Shown: piece after piece, positions 1 to 11,130 of the stretch
Layout of the letters: every line of letters begins with the position of its first letter
Numbering within the stretch: the stretch's first letter is position 1
DNA from: Aquilaria yunnanensis
Taxonomy: Eukaryota; Streptophyta; Magnoliopsida; Malvales; Thymelaeaceae
Assembly: GCA_039654915.1 (NCBI GenBank)
Contig: CM077599.1
Coordinates: forward strand, 1,614,501 to 1,678,500
Direction of reading: 5' to 3'
DNA length: 64,000 nucleotides
Made by a program: the position numbers and the translations under genes
The notes under the pieces: model-generated
Database searches by the model: none
What the model saw: only the letters and a program-made list of their open reading frames with translations
What the model was told of the DNA's origin: nothing

Positions 1-224
1 TGTGGGAAACTTTATGTGGATATTTAGGCTCCAATTTTAGAACATAAGCACCTAGCGCTTATCCTTTTCTAAAGGATAGCCCATGTAGTGTGGATTAATA
101 TTCCGTTAACCGGTTCTGGACTTGGGTCATTAGATAAGAATTACCCCACATATAATGTTCATTTTGTTTGCTTTTTAACTTATATAAAATATAATATTAA
201 AATAAGCAATCAAATTATTGAAAA

Positions 225-895
225 AATTAATCTCCTTCAATATCTATGATTTACCTTAGCTAAATTTTATCCTAAACTTTTGTCTATTATCTTTTCATTC
301 TAAAATAAATGAAAATTTTTTAATTTGTCCCAATAGGTTTGATTTGTTAATTAAACTAAAATTTGTTACATAATATGTGCATATGTTGTACATAATAACT
401 ATTTCATATATGGAAAAAAATTGATACTGCAAGAATTTATTTAATTGTAAAAGAAATTATATCTCAATTAAAATTTATAAGAGAGAAATTATCAAATAGA
501 TTAAAATAATTTAAAAAAAATTGATATTACATAGACACAGCTATTCTGAATTAATAGATTTCATCTAATTAGGGGCTCATATGAAAATTTTTAAAATGTT
601 TGAACCAAAAGAGAATACCAATAGGCTAAGAATGAAAATGAAGTAAAATTGAAGGTTAAGGTTAGCGATTTTTTTAACTTGGATAAAATATAGTACTTTA
701 TATTTTTTTTTCAAATAAAAAATAATGGTATATTTAACATTACGTTATACTTCTTATATGTATGGTCTTTGTTTTTTATTTTTTCTTTTTGCTTATGCAT
801 ATTGGTTTTTTATAATTTTATTAAAAATTTAAATTTTGAAATATATTATTAATTATTATTTATTTAATTATTCAAATAAATTTAATATATTTTTA
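225..895. repeat. Direct duplication, left copy (empty-site copy)
   Basis: This AT-rich stretch is repeated, diverged but co-linear, at 1245-3265. Shared landmarks in the same order are a block around TTAATTTGTCCC, the block CATAATAACTATTTCATATATGG, the block GAATTAATAGATTT, and AAAAGAGAATAC followed by AATAGG(C/T)TAAGA. No gene is visible. This copy lacks the 1.35 kb insertion present in the right copy; its uninterrupted site is near 588-597. Confidence 0.75.
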
Positions 896-1244
896 AAATT
901 TTTTGGGAAAATAACTACTTTAAAAATTAATGTAATTTATTGCAATAAATATAAAGGTAAATTTTGTGGGGTCTTTATTCTTTAATCTTCTAAGGACCCC
1001 ATTTGGCATTTGCATTAGCAATTAATATTGGAATTTGAAAAAGATCTATCTAAAGGTAGTTTTTAACTTTGTGCTTTGACAGTTTAATTTCACTTTTAAT
1101 AAATTACTTAAAGCTCTAGTGCTAATTATAAAAATTGTTCCTAGGAGGACATGACAGCTAATATATTCAAGATAAAACAAAAAAAAATACTTATAAGGTG
1201 ACCCCATGAAACCTAAATATAATTTTCATTTTTTTATTAAATAA
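896..1244. other. AT-rich spacer without gene
   Basis: Spacer between the two copies of the direct duplication. It is AT-rich with no ORF of note and no recognisable element. Confidence 0.5.
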
Positions 1245-1603
1245 AATTTAATCTCTTTGATCAATATCCTACCTAACCTAAATTTCATCCTAAATTTTTT
1301 ATTGTTCTTTTTTCATTCTAAACCATTTAAAAACATTTTAATTTGTCCCCACCAGGTGCAATTTGTTAACCCAACAACATGTTTGTTACACAATAAGTGC
1401 ATACATTATGCACAATAACTATTTCATATATGGGAAAAATTGATAATGATATTTTTTTAATTGTAAAAAAAACTATTTGCTAGTTCAAATTCCTCAAAGA
1501 GCAATTATTAAATAGTTTAAAATAATTTAAAAAATTGATGTTACGTAAATATAGTTACTTTGAATTAATAGATTTTATCCAACTAGGGACTAATATAGAA
1601 CAT

Positions 1604-1612
1604 TTTTAAAAA
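1604..1612 (+). repeat. 9-bp target site duplication, left
   Basis: TTTTAAAAA directly before the left end of the Mutator-like element; identical to 2967-2975. The word is low-complexity, so the match alone is weak, but the exact juxtaposition and the empty site in the sister copy support it. Confidence 0.8.
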
Positions 1613-2966
1613 GGGTAAAATCCACCGGAGGTACCTTAGCTTATTTTTTTATCTTAATTGGGTACCCTACCTTCAAATTGTCCTAGCGAGGTACCTTACC
1701 TTTTATTACGCGTCCTATTTAGATACTTTCCATTAATTTCAAGGTTAAGTTTGACAGAAAATGACGACATGGCATTAAATAATACCAAAATAAATTTAAA
1801 ATGATAACTTTAGATTTCAATCAGTAATTCTAGCCCCTAAACTTTCACCAAATTAATTCTACCCAGCCTTCAAAAGATGCTATCCTAGCTGCCACCGCCA
1901 ACCACCTCCAACCCAACCGCTGCCGACTGCCTCCACCCCAACTGCTGCTGACCGCCCTCCACTCCAACCGTCCTTCAGCCACCAACCATTTATGACTCGA
2001 CAGTTCGAATCGTCGAATCGCTCCCGTTGCCCAGGTACCCCCCATCACCGAACACCTCCACCCCAACCACCGCCGATTACCTTTCAGCCACCAACTGCTC
2101 GGGACCCGATGCTTCAATTCGTCGAATCGCCTCCATTGCCCAGGTGCCCCCATCGTGAATCTGGAGAATAAACAGAGGCGACGATGGTAAGTGATCGAAT
2201 CAAGCAGTTGCGATCTCCGATCGACGCTTGACCTTCTCACAGCAAAGAGCACTTACAAAACTCTTGCCACTATCGACGCACTGGAGATGAATCGTTGTCG
2301 TCGCTTCATGCCAGCAATTGAATTGAGCAGTTGCGATCTCCGATCGACGCTTGACCTTCTTACCGAAACTCGTCAGTTTCAGATCTCTTCTCCTCGGCTT
2401 TGGCTTGCGAGGTTAAGGCGGAGTAAAGATGATGACGATGGCGGAGAGAGCTTGGTGAGAGACTGGCGGAGACGCCTGGGCAAAAGAAAGAGAGAATTGT
2501 GAGGGAAGGAGAGTTTGGCCGATTTGTTGTTCCATAAAAGAGATTTTATTGATTAGTTATTGTTTGATACACTTTTGTATTTTATCGAACTGTCGAGTCG
2601 TAAACGGTTGGTGGCTGAAGGGCGGTTAGGGTGGAGGGCGGTCAGCGGTGGTTGGGGTGGAGGTGCTCGACTGTGGCGGCTAGGATAAAATCTTTTGAAG
2701 GCTGGGGTAGAATTAATTTAGTGAAAGTTTAGGGGCTAAAATTAGTGATTGAAAAAATTTGAGCACTAAAGTTATCATTTTAAATTTATTTTGGTATTAT
2801 TTAATGTCATGTCATCATTTTCCGTCAAACTTAACCTTGAAATTAACAGAAAGTACCTAAATAGGACGCGTAATAAAAGGTAAGGTATCTCGCTAGGACA
2901 ATTTGAAGGTAGGGTACCCAATTAGGACAAAAAAATAAGCTAAGGTACCTCCGGTGGATTTTACCC
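1613..2966. mobile_element. Mutator-like element with about 0.4 kb terminal inverted repeats
   Basis: The left end GGGTAAAATCCACCGGAGGT is mirrored exactly at the right end (ACCTCCGGTGGATTTTACCC). The inverted repeat continues inward with a few differences for about 380-400 bp (roughly 1613-2012 against 2587-2966). The 9-bp word TTTTAAAAA flanks both sides (1604-1612 and 2967-2975), the target duplication length expected of Mutator elements. Between the arms, about 2013-2586 is more GC-rich than the surroundings and contains a duplicated block around GCAGTTGCGATCTCCGATCG (near 2205 and 2330). No transposase is visible, so it is non-autonomous. ORFs read through the arms are by-products of the inverted repeat. 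Confidence 0.9.
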
Positions 2967-2975
2967 TTTTAAAAA
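2967..2975 (+). repeat. 9-bp target site duplication, right
   Basis: TTTTAAAAA directly after the right end of the Mutator-like element, matching 1604-1612. Confidence 0.8.
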
Positions 2976-3265
2976 ATTTAGAACAAAAAGAGAATACTTA
3001 ATAGGTTAAGAGTGATAAGAAAGCATAAATTAAAAGCTATGGACTATCTACAAAATTTAACTTATTTTTTATATTACCAATTTTTTTAAAACTTGGATAA
3101 ACTATAACACTATATATTTTATTTCAAATAAAAACTAAGAGTATATTTATATTAAGTTATATTTTTCCGTGCCTATTGTGTTTTTTTAATAAACTTCATT
3201 AAAAAAAGCTATTTTAAAATATATTATTAAATAAATTTGCACTAATTACATATATTTTATTCATG

Positions 3266-3933
3266 TTCGAAGAATGTATCAATGACTAGTGTGTTTGTAT
3301 GTGTGTGTGTATATATACACACACATACATATATGCTACACAAAATAATTGAAAGTGGCAAATGTTGGCAAGAGTTTTCGTTAGTTTTACTAGGGAACAA
3401 CATTTAGACTGGAAAAATCCAAACGCAGAAAATCACGTGAGAGGCACACTATCAGAGCAGTTGTCTTCTCCGTAAAACAAAACCGCCAAACAAATTCAAC
3501 CATTAACCGAACTCCAGAGGCCATCCTCATCTAGCTTTCGGCTCATCCTAATCTACTCACCCCGCCGGAAAATGGCTGAGCATACCATTGCACGAAACTA
3601 TCAAGAAAGGAACCAATGAGAAGTCGCAGTGTCAAGAGGCCGGTGCACATGGCAGCACCTTTCATTTGGAGTCCCTATCCTCTGTTCCGGTTTCGCACAG
3701 GCGTGGTTATGCAAGTAGCTGGTGCTTTTGAACATATCACCTAAGATGAGGTACAAGCTTCCCGCAAGCGAATCAAAGAATAAATACGTCGCTCTTTGTG
3801 CACTAAAAACTCCCTTTCCCACCTCTTGTTACTTCTTCCTTTGCACATCGCATATAACAAAACATAGGTTTCACCGCTTCCCAAGCTCTTGTCATATCAG
3901 ATCTAGTGAAACCGTCAATACTAGCTATAACTA
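3266..3933. other. Intergenic with palindromic GT/TA/AC microsatellite
   Basis: At about 3298-3330 a (GT)n(TA)n(AC)n run is nearly self-complementary and could extrude as a hairpin. The rest has moderate base composition. Short ATG-initiated frames (for example from 3573 and 3616) end quickly and match nothing I recognise; they could be upstream exons of the ORF at 3934 but I cannot show it. Confidence 0.4.
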
Positions 3934-4209
3934 ATGTGCTATTCGAGGCTTGTCTCTGCTAGCCCGAGAGGCCTAGTGCTGGTGCCACTCAGGCGGTTTA
4001 TTTTGCAGGAACAAATGACCAACATGCACCAAGCACTTCCAACTAGGGTAGCTAGAGGAGCTGGTACTGGGGGCGTCACAAAGCATTGTGTTTGTTCACT
4101 GGCTACCCACCCTGGGTCATTCCGGCGCAGAATTCACCTGGCAGATTGCATATGGGGTGGTCGACGACTTCATAAGAAACGATCAGCAAAGGTCCTCGAG
4201 CAGATGTAA
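3934..4209 (+). CDS. Small protein with CxCS-THPGSF motif, possible exon or degenerate paralogue
   Basis: Open frame of 91 residues. Residues 51-66 read HCVCSLATHPGSFRRR, the core of a plant family annotated as serine-rich protein-related, and are clearly related to the protein encoded on the opposite strand at 5126-5407. The third cysteine of the core (FRC in the neighbour) is Arg here and the usual SPT is SLA, so it may be decaying. A good 3' splice acceptor (TTTTGCAG, ending at 4008) lies inside the frame, so the true coding exon may begin at 4009 and the first residues may be intronic. The C-terminal tail is basic. The function of the family is not known to me. Start and gene structure are uncertain. 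Confidence 0.5.
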   Translation: MCYSRLVSASPRGLVLVPLRRFILQEQMTNMHQALPTRVARGAGTGGVTKHCVCSLATHPGSFRRRIHLADCIWGGRRLHKKRSAKVLEQM

Positions 4210-5125
4210 ACGTTTACAGGACATAACAAGCTTTCTCTGTCTACTAATTTTGCTTCACTTTTCTTCAAAATCATTAACCCCTATAGTTTCTGTGCAGTTC
4301 ATATTCACTTGGGGAAACAGAAATCCTGGGAAAAATGAGAGAGAGGGGGGGGGGGGGGGGGGTCAGCTGTTTCAACTAGACTCTACTTATCTTGCACAAA
4401 AACAGGAGAACTGTGAGAGGAAAAGGAGGGAGAGGTGATGGTTTGAGTTGGGTTATAAAGCTTGTTATATCCCCAGCCAAACCTTTCACCAAGCTCTGGT
4501 GATTTTTTAACAACCGGCAGAAATTATCATTCAGGAACTTAGGAGTTCAGGGAAAAAACAAGTGAAGTCATGCAACATTATATCGGTTGAGCTTTTCCTG
4601 CTGGTTGGACGTACACGCCAAATGCTTTATACACCCGAAGTTTAATAGTTGGAAGAACAAATACAAGTGAAAAAATAGCAGCAGCCAGCCTGTTTGCCTT
4701 CTACACTTGAGTTTCATATCTCTGTACAAACTTGTTATCCAGTAACTTCTATTGAGAACCACAATGTTTCTTTATCTGTGGATACAACAAATGGCATGTA
4801 CAAAAGCCATCAGCCTTTCTACAACTTATTGAGAACAACAGTGGCTGACTTTGATTAATTTCAGACTGTGGGAGTTAAAAGCACTTCCATCAGAGAAGGA
4901 AAAAAATTAGATTAAGAAGAAAAAAGATTAAAGATTGGAAAACTTTACACAATCACATACTAATTTACAAATATTAAAAATAAATTACTGTACTAGTTAG
5001 TAAACAAGAAATATCATTCCCTGGCCTGAAGGGGAAAAAAGGAAAAAAGAAAAATTGAAGTACTACGTACAACCACTCAATATATATGGTCAAGTATAAG
5101 CAAGCAGGTTATAATCTGCGGTAAA
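4210..5125. other. Convergent intergenic region between the two motif proteins
   Basis: Space between the stop codons of two convergent genes, so it should hold both 3' untranslated regions. It contains a run of 18 consecutive G (4345-4362) preceded by GA repeats. No further gene is seen; the frames at 4088-4438 and 4568-4762 have no recognisable content. Confidence 0.45.
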
Positions 5126-5407
5126 TTAAGTAGAGTCGGTTGACCTAGGCGAAAGAGAAGCGATGGAAGCATTAGTATTAGTGTTGGCGGGCATAGAGTT
5201 GGAGCGCTTCATCCAGGCGGACTTGGGATCCTGAGAACGGTGAAACCTGCAGCGAAAGGAGCCCTTGTGCGTGGTGGGCGAGCACAGGCAGTGGCCCTTC
5301 GCTGGCGCCTTGGGTAACGCCGATTCGCCGTCGATCTCGCCTTTCAGAGAGCCACTACTCATCATGGTGATCGTGTTTGTGTTCGTATTGCTGTCCACAG
5401 ATTCCAT
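5126..5407 (-). CDS. Serine-rich protein-related small protein
   Basis: Single-exon frame of 93 residues with clear coding character. The centre (residues 39-57) reads HCLCSPTTHKGSFRCRFHR, the hallmark of the plant serine-rich protein-related family, with three Cys and two His arranged as if to bind metal, though binding is not established. The N-terminus is rich in Asn/Thr repeats, and after the core come a basic patch and a Ser-rich tail ending LSPRSTDST. There is no signal peptide or membrane segment. The length suits the short members of the family. The start is the only upstream Met; upstream lies a long CT/GA and TA microsatellite that probably falls in the leader or promoter. Molecular function is unknown; the family name describes composition only. 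Confidence 0.8.
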   Translation of the reverse strand: MESVDSNTNTNTITMMSSGSLKGEIDGESALPKAPAKGHCLCSPTTHKGSFRCRFHRSQDPKSAWMKRSNSMPANTNTNASIASLSPRSTDST

Positions 5408-5501
5408 ATCTCTATATACAATTATAAAGTAAGGTTGTAAGCACCAGAGAAATATCGATAATATATATCTGAATCTGTGATCTACTGGCTCCAGTGATTT
5501 A

Positions 5502-5502
5502 C

Positions 5503-5559
<57 letters not shown>

Positions 5560-5580
5560 ATTAGAGACAGAGAGAGGGGG
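5502..5580. repeat. (TA)n(GA)n microsatellite upstream of the serine-rich gene
   Basis: Alternating TA followed by GA repeats, 95-175 bp upstream of the start codon of the - strand gene, where it reads as a CT-rich tract. CT-rich microsatellites are common in plant 5' leaders. Confidence 0.8.
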
Positions 5581-6012
5581 GAGGTGTGTGAGGCTGAAAC
5601 GAGAAATGGGATGGAGTGGTGGGCGGTGATTTCACATTGTTTGTCCGCTTCGTAAACTTTCCATACAAAAAAGCCATTGGCCCCATTATCTTGCTGCCCG
5701 CGCAGTGCAAATTAAAAGGCAAGGAAGATATTGTGGATAAGGCGCCGGTCAGGTTAGGGCGTTGGGGTTAGCTTCCCTATACATATATACACTGCTACTT
5801 CTTTTCCCCCTCCGGAAAAATACAGTACTAATTAGTATTAATTGAAATCTCGACGTCTTACTAATTACTATTAATTTGTCGCGTTATAACTTAACTAATA
5901 CTCTAATTATAATAACATTATTCTTGTTACGTCTTTTCGATCTTCCACTCCAGTTATAGTATATATATGTTTAAAAAATATTCAAGGTTTGGTTAAATTG
6001 ATCATACTCGTG

Positions 6013-6013
6013 C

Positions 6014-6083
<70 letters not shown>
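6013..6083. repeat. (CT)n(TA)n microsatellite
   Basis: About 28 bp of CT dinucleotides run straight into about 43 bp of TA dinucleotides. The compound structure resembles the one at 5502-5580, in mirrored order. Confidence 0.9.
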
Positions 6084-6089
<6 letters not shown>

Positions 6090-8600
6090 TTTGAAAGAAA
6101 TTAATAAGTAATTGCTGTTCTTGTTTCAGCAAAATTAATTAAGACAACAAATAAACGCCAAAAAAAATCAAAAGTTAGAGAATGATTTTCATGCGATGGT
6201 ATGTCATCTGATTATTGACAACTGGCGGGGCGCATGCATGAGACAAACGGATAGATGGGCCAACAGGGAGAAGAATGAAGGCACGTGGTGACATGAGGGG
6301 GGTGCATGAACTTGATAAGATGAATTTTTCTGGTGGGACTTCCCTGCCTCCTTTTCCACGTAGCTAATTATTCCCCACCACATTATTGGATACCTAACTT
6401 ATAATTCAGCTTACTTTTTAGGATATTTATACTCCTGTCTTCTTTCAGCTGATAAATGTTGTATATATAATATTCGTATTATATAAAACTCATAAATATT
6501 CATTGTTAAAATTAAAGCCATTTAGTAGAAGATAAGGTATAAAAGGTACGTTAGTTATGGCGGGCTCAATCCCTTACAACATTAAATATAAATATGGCAA
6601 ATAATGATCATTGAGTTCATTAAAAACTTATATAAAAATCAAATAACTGAAAATTAGATTTGACCTAACAAGGGTCCAATTTATACACAATAAAATTTAG
6701 GGACCAGTAAGACAAAAATTGTGATTTTAAGGACTGAAAACAAGTTATAATGATTGAAACAAAAAAAAAAAAAAAAAGCAAGAAAAATTGATTCGACCAA
6801 AACAGCAGATAGATAGAACATATGGACTGAGATGAAAAAAACAGAAACTTAAGGACTAAAATGTGTTTAAGCCAAATAAAGCATGGTTGAACAAATGAAT
6901 CTAGAAAATAGTGGCATGAGCCCTCCAAGAAAGGGTGTCGTCTCTCGTAGCGTTCTAGAACATGGGGGTTGTACCTGTATTCCCCCATTGTCCACAGTAT
7001 GATAAAAAAAGGCAAATGTTGGTTTAATTACTAGTCGAATCCTTGTATTTTTTTTGTTTTGGTGAAGTAAGGACTTAGGCTTGCTATTTTATCATAGAGG
7101 TTGAAATTAGTGAAGATTGAGAATCAAAAACTTGTTGAAGGAGTCAACCAGTAAGTCTTGAGAAAGGATATCAAGTCGAAGGGAGAGAAGTGGACGAAGA
7201 GAGGGGTTTGTGGGAGAGGATGCTAACTTCAAATCAGGACAGGAGGTGATACTTGATGCATCGTAGTCACAAATTTCGGCCCATTGTGGAGATTTTTGTT
7301 GTGCCCCTCCTACCAATTTCGGACGATTATGGAGGTTGGTTTTGGGTTAGGGTTTATGAGGCAAAGAAAACCTAATTATGCACCACTCTATCCTCCAGTC
7401 ATCATCAACCTCTAAGCAATCGATTCTAATTTCGACCTTAAGGAGGATAGGGGTAAGGTGTCATGTGTTGTTTTGGAGTGAAGACAAAGTCGGGAGTAGT
7501 TGGATGAGTTGTCATTTGTTCAACTATAGCAAGCATGCCTTGAGTTAGGAACAGTGTAAAATACGGGAAGCAGATAACTTGGTTATTGTCATTCTCCCAT
7601 TTGGAGACTTGTCAAGCAGGACCAGAATGCTAAATTCGGTTAAGCAGCAGTAAGAAGGTATGTATGCTTCGAATCTCTTAATCTGAATATTGATGTAATG
7701 GTCGGTCTTTGTTTGTTTTGTGTGGTATTAAATATGATTAGTTCTGTGGATGTTTCTAATTATGAGGTTGTTTGTGTTTCTAGGTAATGCAGTAGTAGTA
7801 GCAATTATAGTTGTTGATTGTTTGTATGGTGCATTTGTTTGTTGGTGAAATGACAATAGGTGTAAGCTTGAAGTGAAGTAGAGGGGTTAGAGCTTGATCT
7901 GTGCTTTTAAAACATGGATGAGATGGACTTGGTCCAAGAGGTGGGCAATCTTCGGTTAAGCTCGTGCTTCTTATGTTGTTTCGTTTTTCCTTATTTTTTT
8001 TGTGTTTTTAAGAATTGATTTATTCATATGTTGGAACTGACAGTTCATGGCTACTGATTCCATTAGTTATGGGTAATTTAATTGCGAGGGGAAGAAAGAA
8101 GCTAGAGTAACACTAACTTTTGACCTATGTATATGTTTTAGTTGTATAAGGTCATTTGGAAAATGAAGGGCGGCAGGTAGAACTGTGATGCATCCTAAGG
8201 ATGAAGCCAGGAATTTGAAAGCAAAACTAAAGAATGCATATAATAACTTCATGTAATGTTGATTCCATTTTATAACTTTTGTTATTAGCCTTGGACTGGT
8301 TGTAGCTGATATTATTTGATTAATGTAGTAATGTTGAAAAAGTACGGTTTAAGGAGAAAATGAAGCAAGCCATGACACAAACGGTATGGTACATATATTC
8401 CTACTAAAAAGGTTTTGCAAGTTTTCTGTTTTATGAGTTAATTACTTAGGTTTCCTTCTTATCCTGCAAGAGTAAGCTAAGACGAACAAACGGTGGAAGA
8501 TGATGGACTTTGAACAGAAAGCTTGCTTTGTGGATACAAAGGCAATGGGGTTAAGCCTGTTGAGCGGGATGTTGATTAGTGGGAGGTTACATGTAGACCT
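6084..8600. other. Intergenic, no gene seen
   Basis: Long stretch without a supportable gene. Around 6660-6900 phrases like AGGGACCAGTAAGACAAAAATT and AAGGACTGAAAACAAG resemble the ends of non-autonomous transposons, but I could not find a partner end. Short frames at 6665-7015, 7107-7316 and 8067-8252 carry no recognisable domain. The last few hundred bases may belong to the element described at 8605. Confidence 0.4.
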
Positions 8601-8604
8601 AGGT

Positions 8605-10008
8605 ACTTTATGCGAGGCATGTGCAATCATTGAATGCCAAGCAAAATGAGTTGGCCATAGAAATTGGTCTCGGCAACCTTCTACATAACAACATCACACA
8701 TTTGCATTCTAATCTGATTACTTGGCTTGTCCAGTCGGTTGATCCTAATACACAGACCCTTCATGTCAGTGGGAAAAGGTACCCTCTTGCTTCGACTAAT
8801 GTGACTGATGTTATGGGATTAGGGGAAGGTCGCAAATGTTTTAAGTTTTGTAAGAATTCATATTTGATTAGTCAATATTGTAAGCAAGTGAGCGGGCACG
8901 TGGTAGTAGACTTGACAGGCATAGTTGAAAAGCTAGATGAGAGTGGGCGAGAAGAATTTAAGATGCTACATATTTTGTTGGCCCTTGTAACGATAATATG
9001 CCCATCAAGATGGTAATACCTGGGTGCACAATGGGTTTTGTGTGTTGATAATGTCAATATATGGGGTGAATATATGTGGGCAAGCCTCACACTCAACATT
9101 CTAGTATTGGCAAGTAGAAATGTTTGTGAAGAACGGGTCCATAAACTTGGCGGATGTGCCTTGTTTGTGCAAGTATGTTAAACTCTACTTATTACAGTAA
9201 AAATATTGTAAATCAATTTGGTTTACACCTGATGCGACTGTGATATTAATTAATTTATTTTTAGCAAGTGTACTACTTACGGTATATTCTTCCCGATGCA
9301 TTTCCAAATTGCCAACTCACTTTTCCCATTTTATATTTCGTGAAACATTTTACAAAAAAGTTGTTACAAAAACCTCCATTTTGTGAACATGAGTAACTGT
9401 TATTTTAATTTTTCATATGGAATTAAATCATTTGTTATATTCGGGTGATGTGTATGTAAAATGGGTTAGACCATAAATCTTGTTTCCACTTGCAGGGCCC
9501 TTTGAATCGAGATGTAAACCATCTGAAGGAAGCTGGGGTTACCATTACAGGTTCTCTGTATGCATCACTATCCACGATCAAATCAAATGGGAAATGTCCC
9601 CTGGGTGAGAAAGACATTGATATGGATAAGCAAGATAACCCTACAGTAGAGGTATTTTTGGATAGATTTGAACAGCTTTTCGAGCTTGTTGAATCATTGT
9701 CTGGGGTGGTTGGTAAGTTGGTTTTAGATGTTAGGCTAATGAAAGATGATCAAGAATCAGAATAAAGGCTTCTTTATGAAATAAATTCTCAAGTGCTCAC
9801 CTTGGTTCAAGCTTTAAAGTCAAAGCGTGTGAAGGATTCAGCGAAGGGGAAGAAGGGAAGGCAAAAGGAGACCCATGGTTTTAATGCGCCGTTTTTTGCA
9901 AAACCCCGTTTGAACAAAAGAGGAGAAAAAACCCACCAGAGTGAAGCCCAACCTGCATATGGTGTCAATGATAGTAATATTCACAAAGACTATACTTTAT
10001 ACCACTAG
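8605..10008 (+). pseudogene. Decayed transposon-associated gene, DUF1985/Ulp1-element type
   Basis: Pieces in different frames follow the order seen in a large plant family associated with Mutator-like and Ulp1-bearing elements: a QNELAIEIGLGNLL segment, then LITWLVQSVDPNTQTLHV, then VTDVMGLGEG (all in 8621-9016), then a LLALVTIICPS segment, DNVNIWGEYMWASLTLNIL and GGCALFVQ after a frame break (about 9020-9175), then RDVNHLKEAG (9490 on). The product would start before 8621, since the frame just upstream continues the homology only after a shift. A stop at about 9014-9016, further frame changes and a stop at 9763 show it is broken, although some breaks could be introns. The tail (9793-10008) is Lys-rich. 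No protease or transposase domain is visible, so the element is partial. Confidence 0.5.
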
Positions 10009-11130
10009 AACCTTAATCTCACATCATAAACACATAAATACGATACCACTGTTACCTAAAACACAAACCAAATTAACCTCAATCTAGTACCACATCAACC
10101 TAGATGCCATACCTCATTAACCTCAATATAATACTAGTCATAACCTGAATGACATACTAGATCAACCTTAATACCATACCACGTAACTTAAACCTAATAC
10201 CTGGTTCCACCAGAATGGCATACCATTTTGCCTAAACCTCTACATCTTGAACCTAAAATTCATACTACTCAACTTGGATATCATACCAGCTTGCTTCAAT
10301 GTCATACCATTTTACCTGACATTTATACCAACTATACCTCAATATATTACTAGTTAAACCTGAATCCCTTACACCTAAATCTAACACGATTTCAACCTGA
10401 CGTTCATACTAGAAAACCTATTTTTAGTACCAGTTCAACCTAAATCACAGGCCCGCTGGGTTAGACCTCATGCTGCTTAACCTAAGCTTGTAACATTTAT
10501 ATTAAAACACATACCAGTTGAGACTAAATATTATACCAACTCAACCACCTAACCTAAAGCTCCTACCACTTAAACTCGAATTCCGTTCCGCAACCATCTC
10601 AAACTCATACTGGTTAAACCTGAATCTTATACCATTATAACTTGAAACATATACTAATTTATCTTGAATCCAATACCATATCATCCTTGGTCTCATACCA
10701 GCTCCAACTAAAGCACGTATTGCCTATACCTTACTCTAATACCAACAAAACTTGAATTAAATACCGCATAAAACCTGAATCACATACCATAATAACATGA
10801 CAATTATACCCTATAAATCTCAATCTTATGACTTACACTCTCATACCACATAAATATGAATTTGATATCACCTTAGCCTTAACCTTATACAAATGCAACC
10901 TAAATTCAATACCACTTTAACATCTTTTAACTTTATTTGACCATGAGATTTCATTTGTACCGAATTGTGGTTACATGGTATTAGATTCAGGTTAATCATA
11001 ATATATAAATCAATACATTCATATTTACATACCACTTCAATTCGTTTTCCATACCACTTAACCTACCTTTCCTACCCATCAACCAAATTTACTTATCGTC
11101 TAACCTACAGCCTAAAATATCAGTTTCTAA
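9995..11130. repeat. Degenerate minisatellite of the phrase ATACCA..AACCT.AAT
   Basis: For over 1.1 kb the + strand repeats a phrase of roughly 20-25 bases built from ATACCA, a short spacer, AACCT and AAT, with constant small changes in spacing. Examples are TACCACATCAACCTAGATGC, TACCATTTTGCCTAAACCTC and ATACCATTTTACCTGACA. It begins immediately after the decayed gene ending at 10008. Spacing is irregular, so it is not a CRISPR array. ORFs crossing it (for example 10965-11207) are compositional. Confidence 0.8.

Larger units (their letters stand above)
1245..3265. repeat. Direct duplication, right copy, split by a MULE
   Basis: Diverged second copy of 225-895. It is interrupted between 1612 and 2967 by a Mutator-like element. 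The similarity resumes directly after the insertion (AAAAGAGAATACTTAATAGGTTAAGA) and runs to about 3265. The two halves together have about the length of the left copy. Confidence 0.7.

Noticed and set aside
1845..2502. Two overlapping ORFs (135 aa - and 103 aa +) in the Mutator-like element
   Set aside because: They run through the inverted arms and the internal duplication, and the translations match no family; they look like by-products of the repeat.
9995..11130. Possible CRISPR-like array
   Set aside because: The repeated phrase is short, drifts in sequence and spacing, and lies in a plant genome; there are no constant repeats with unique spacers.
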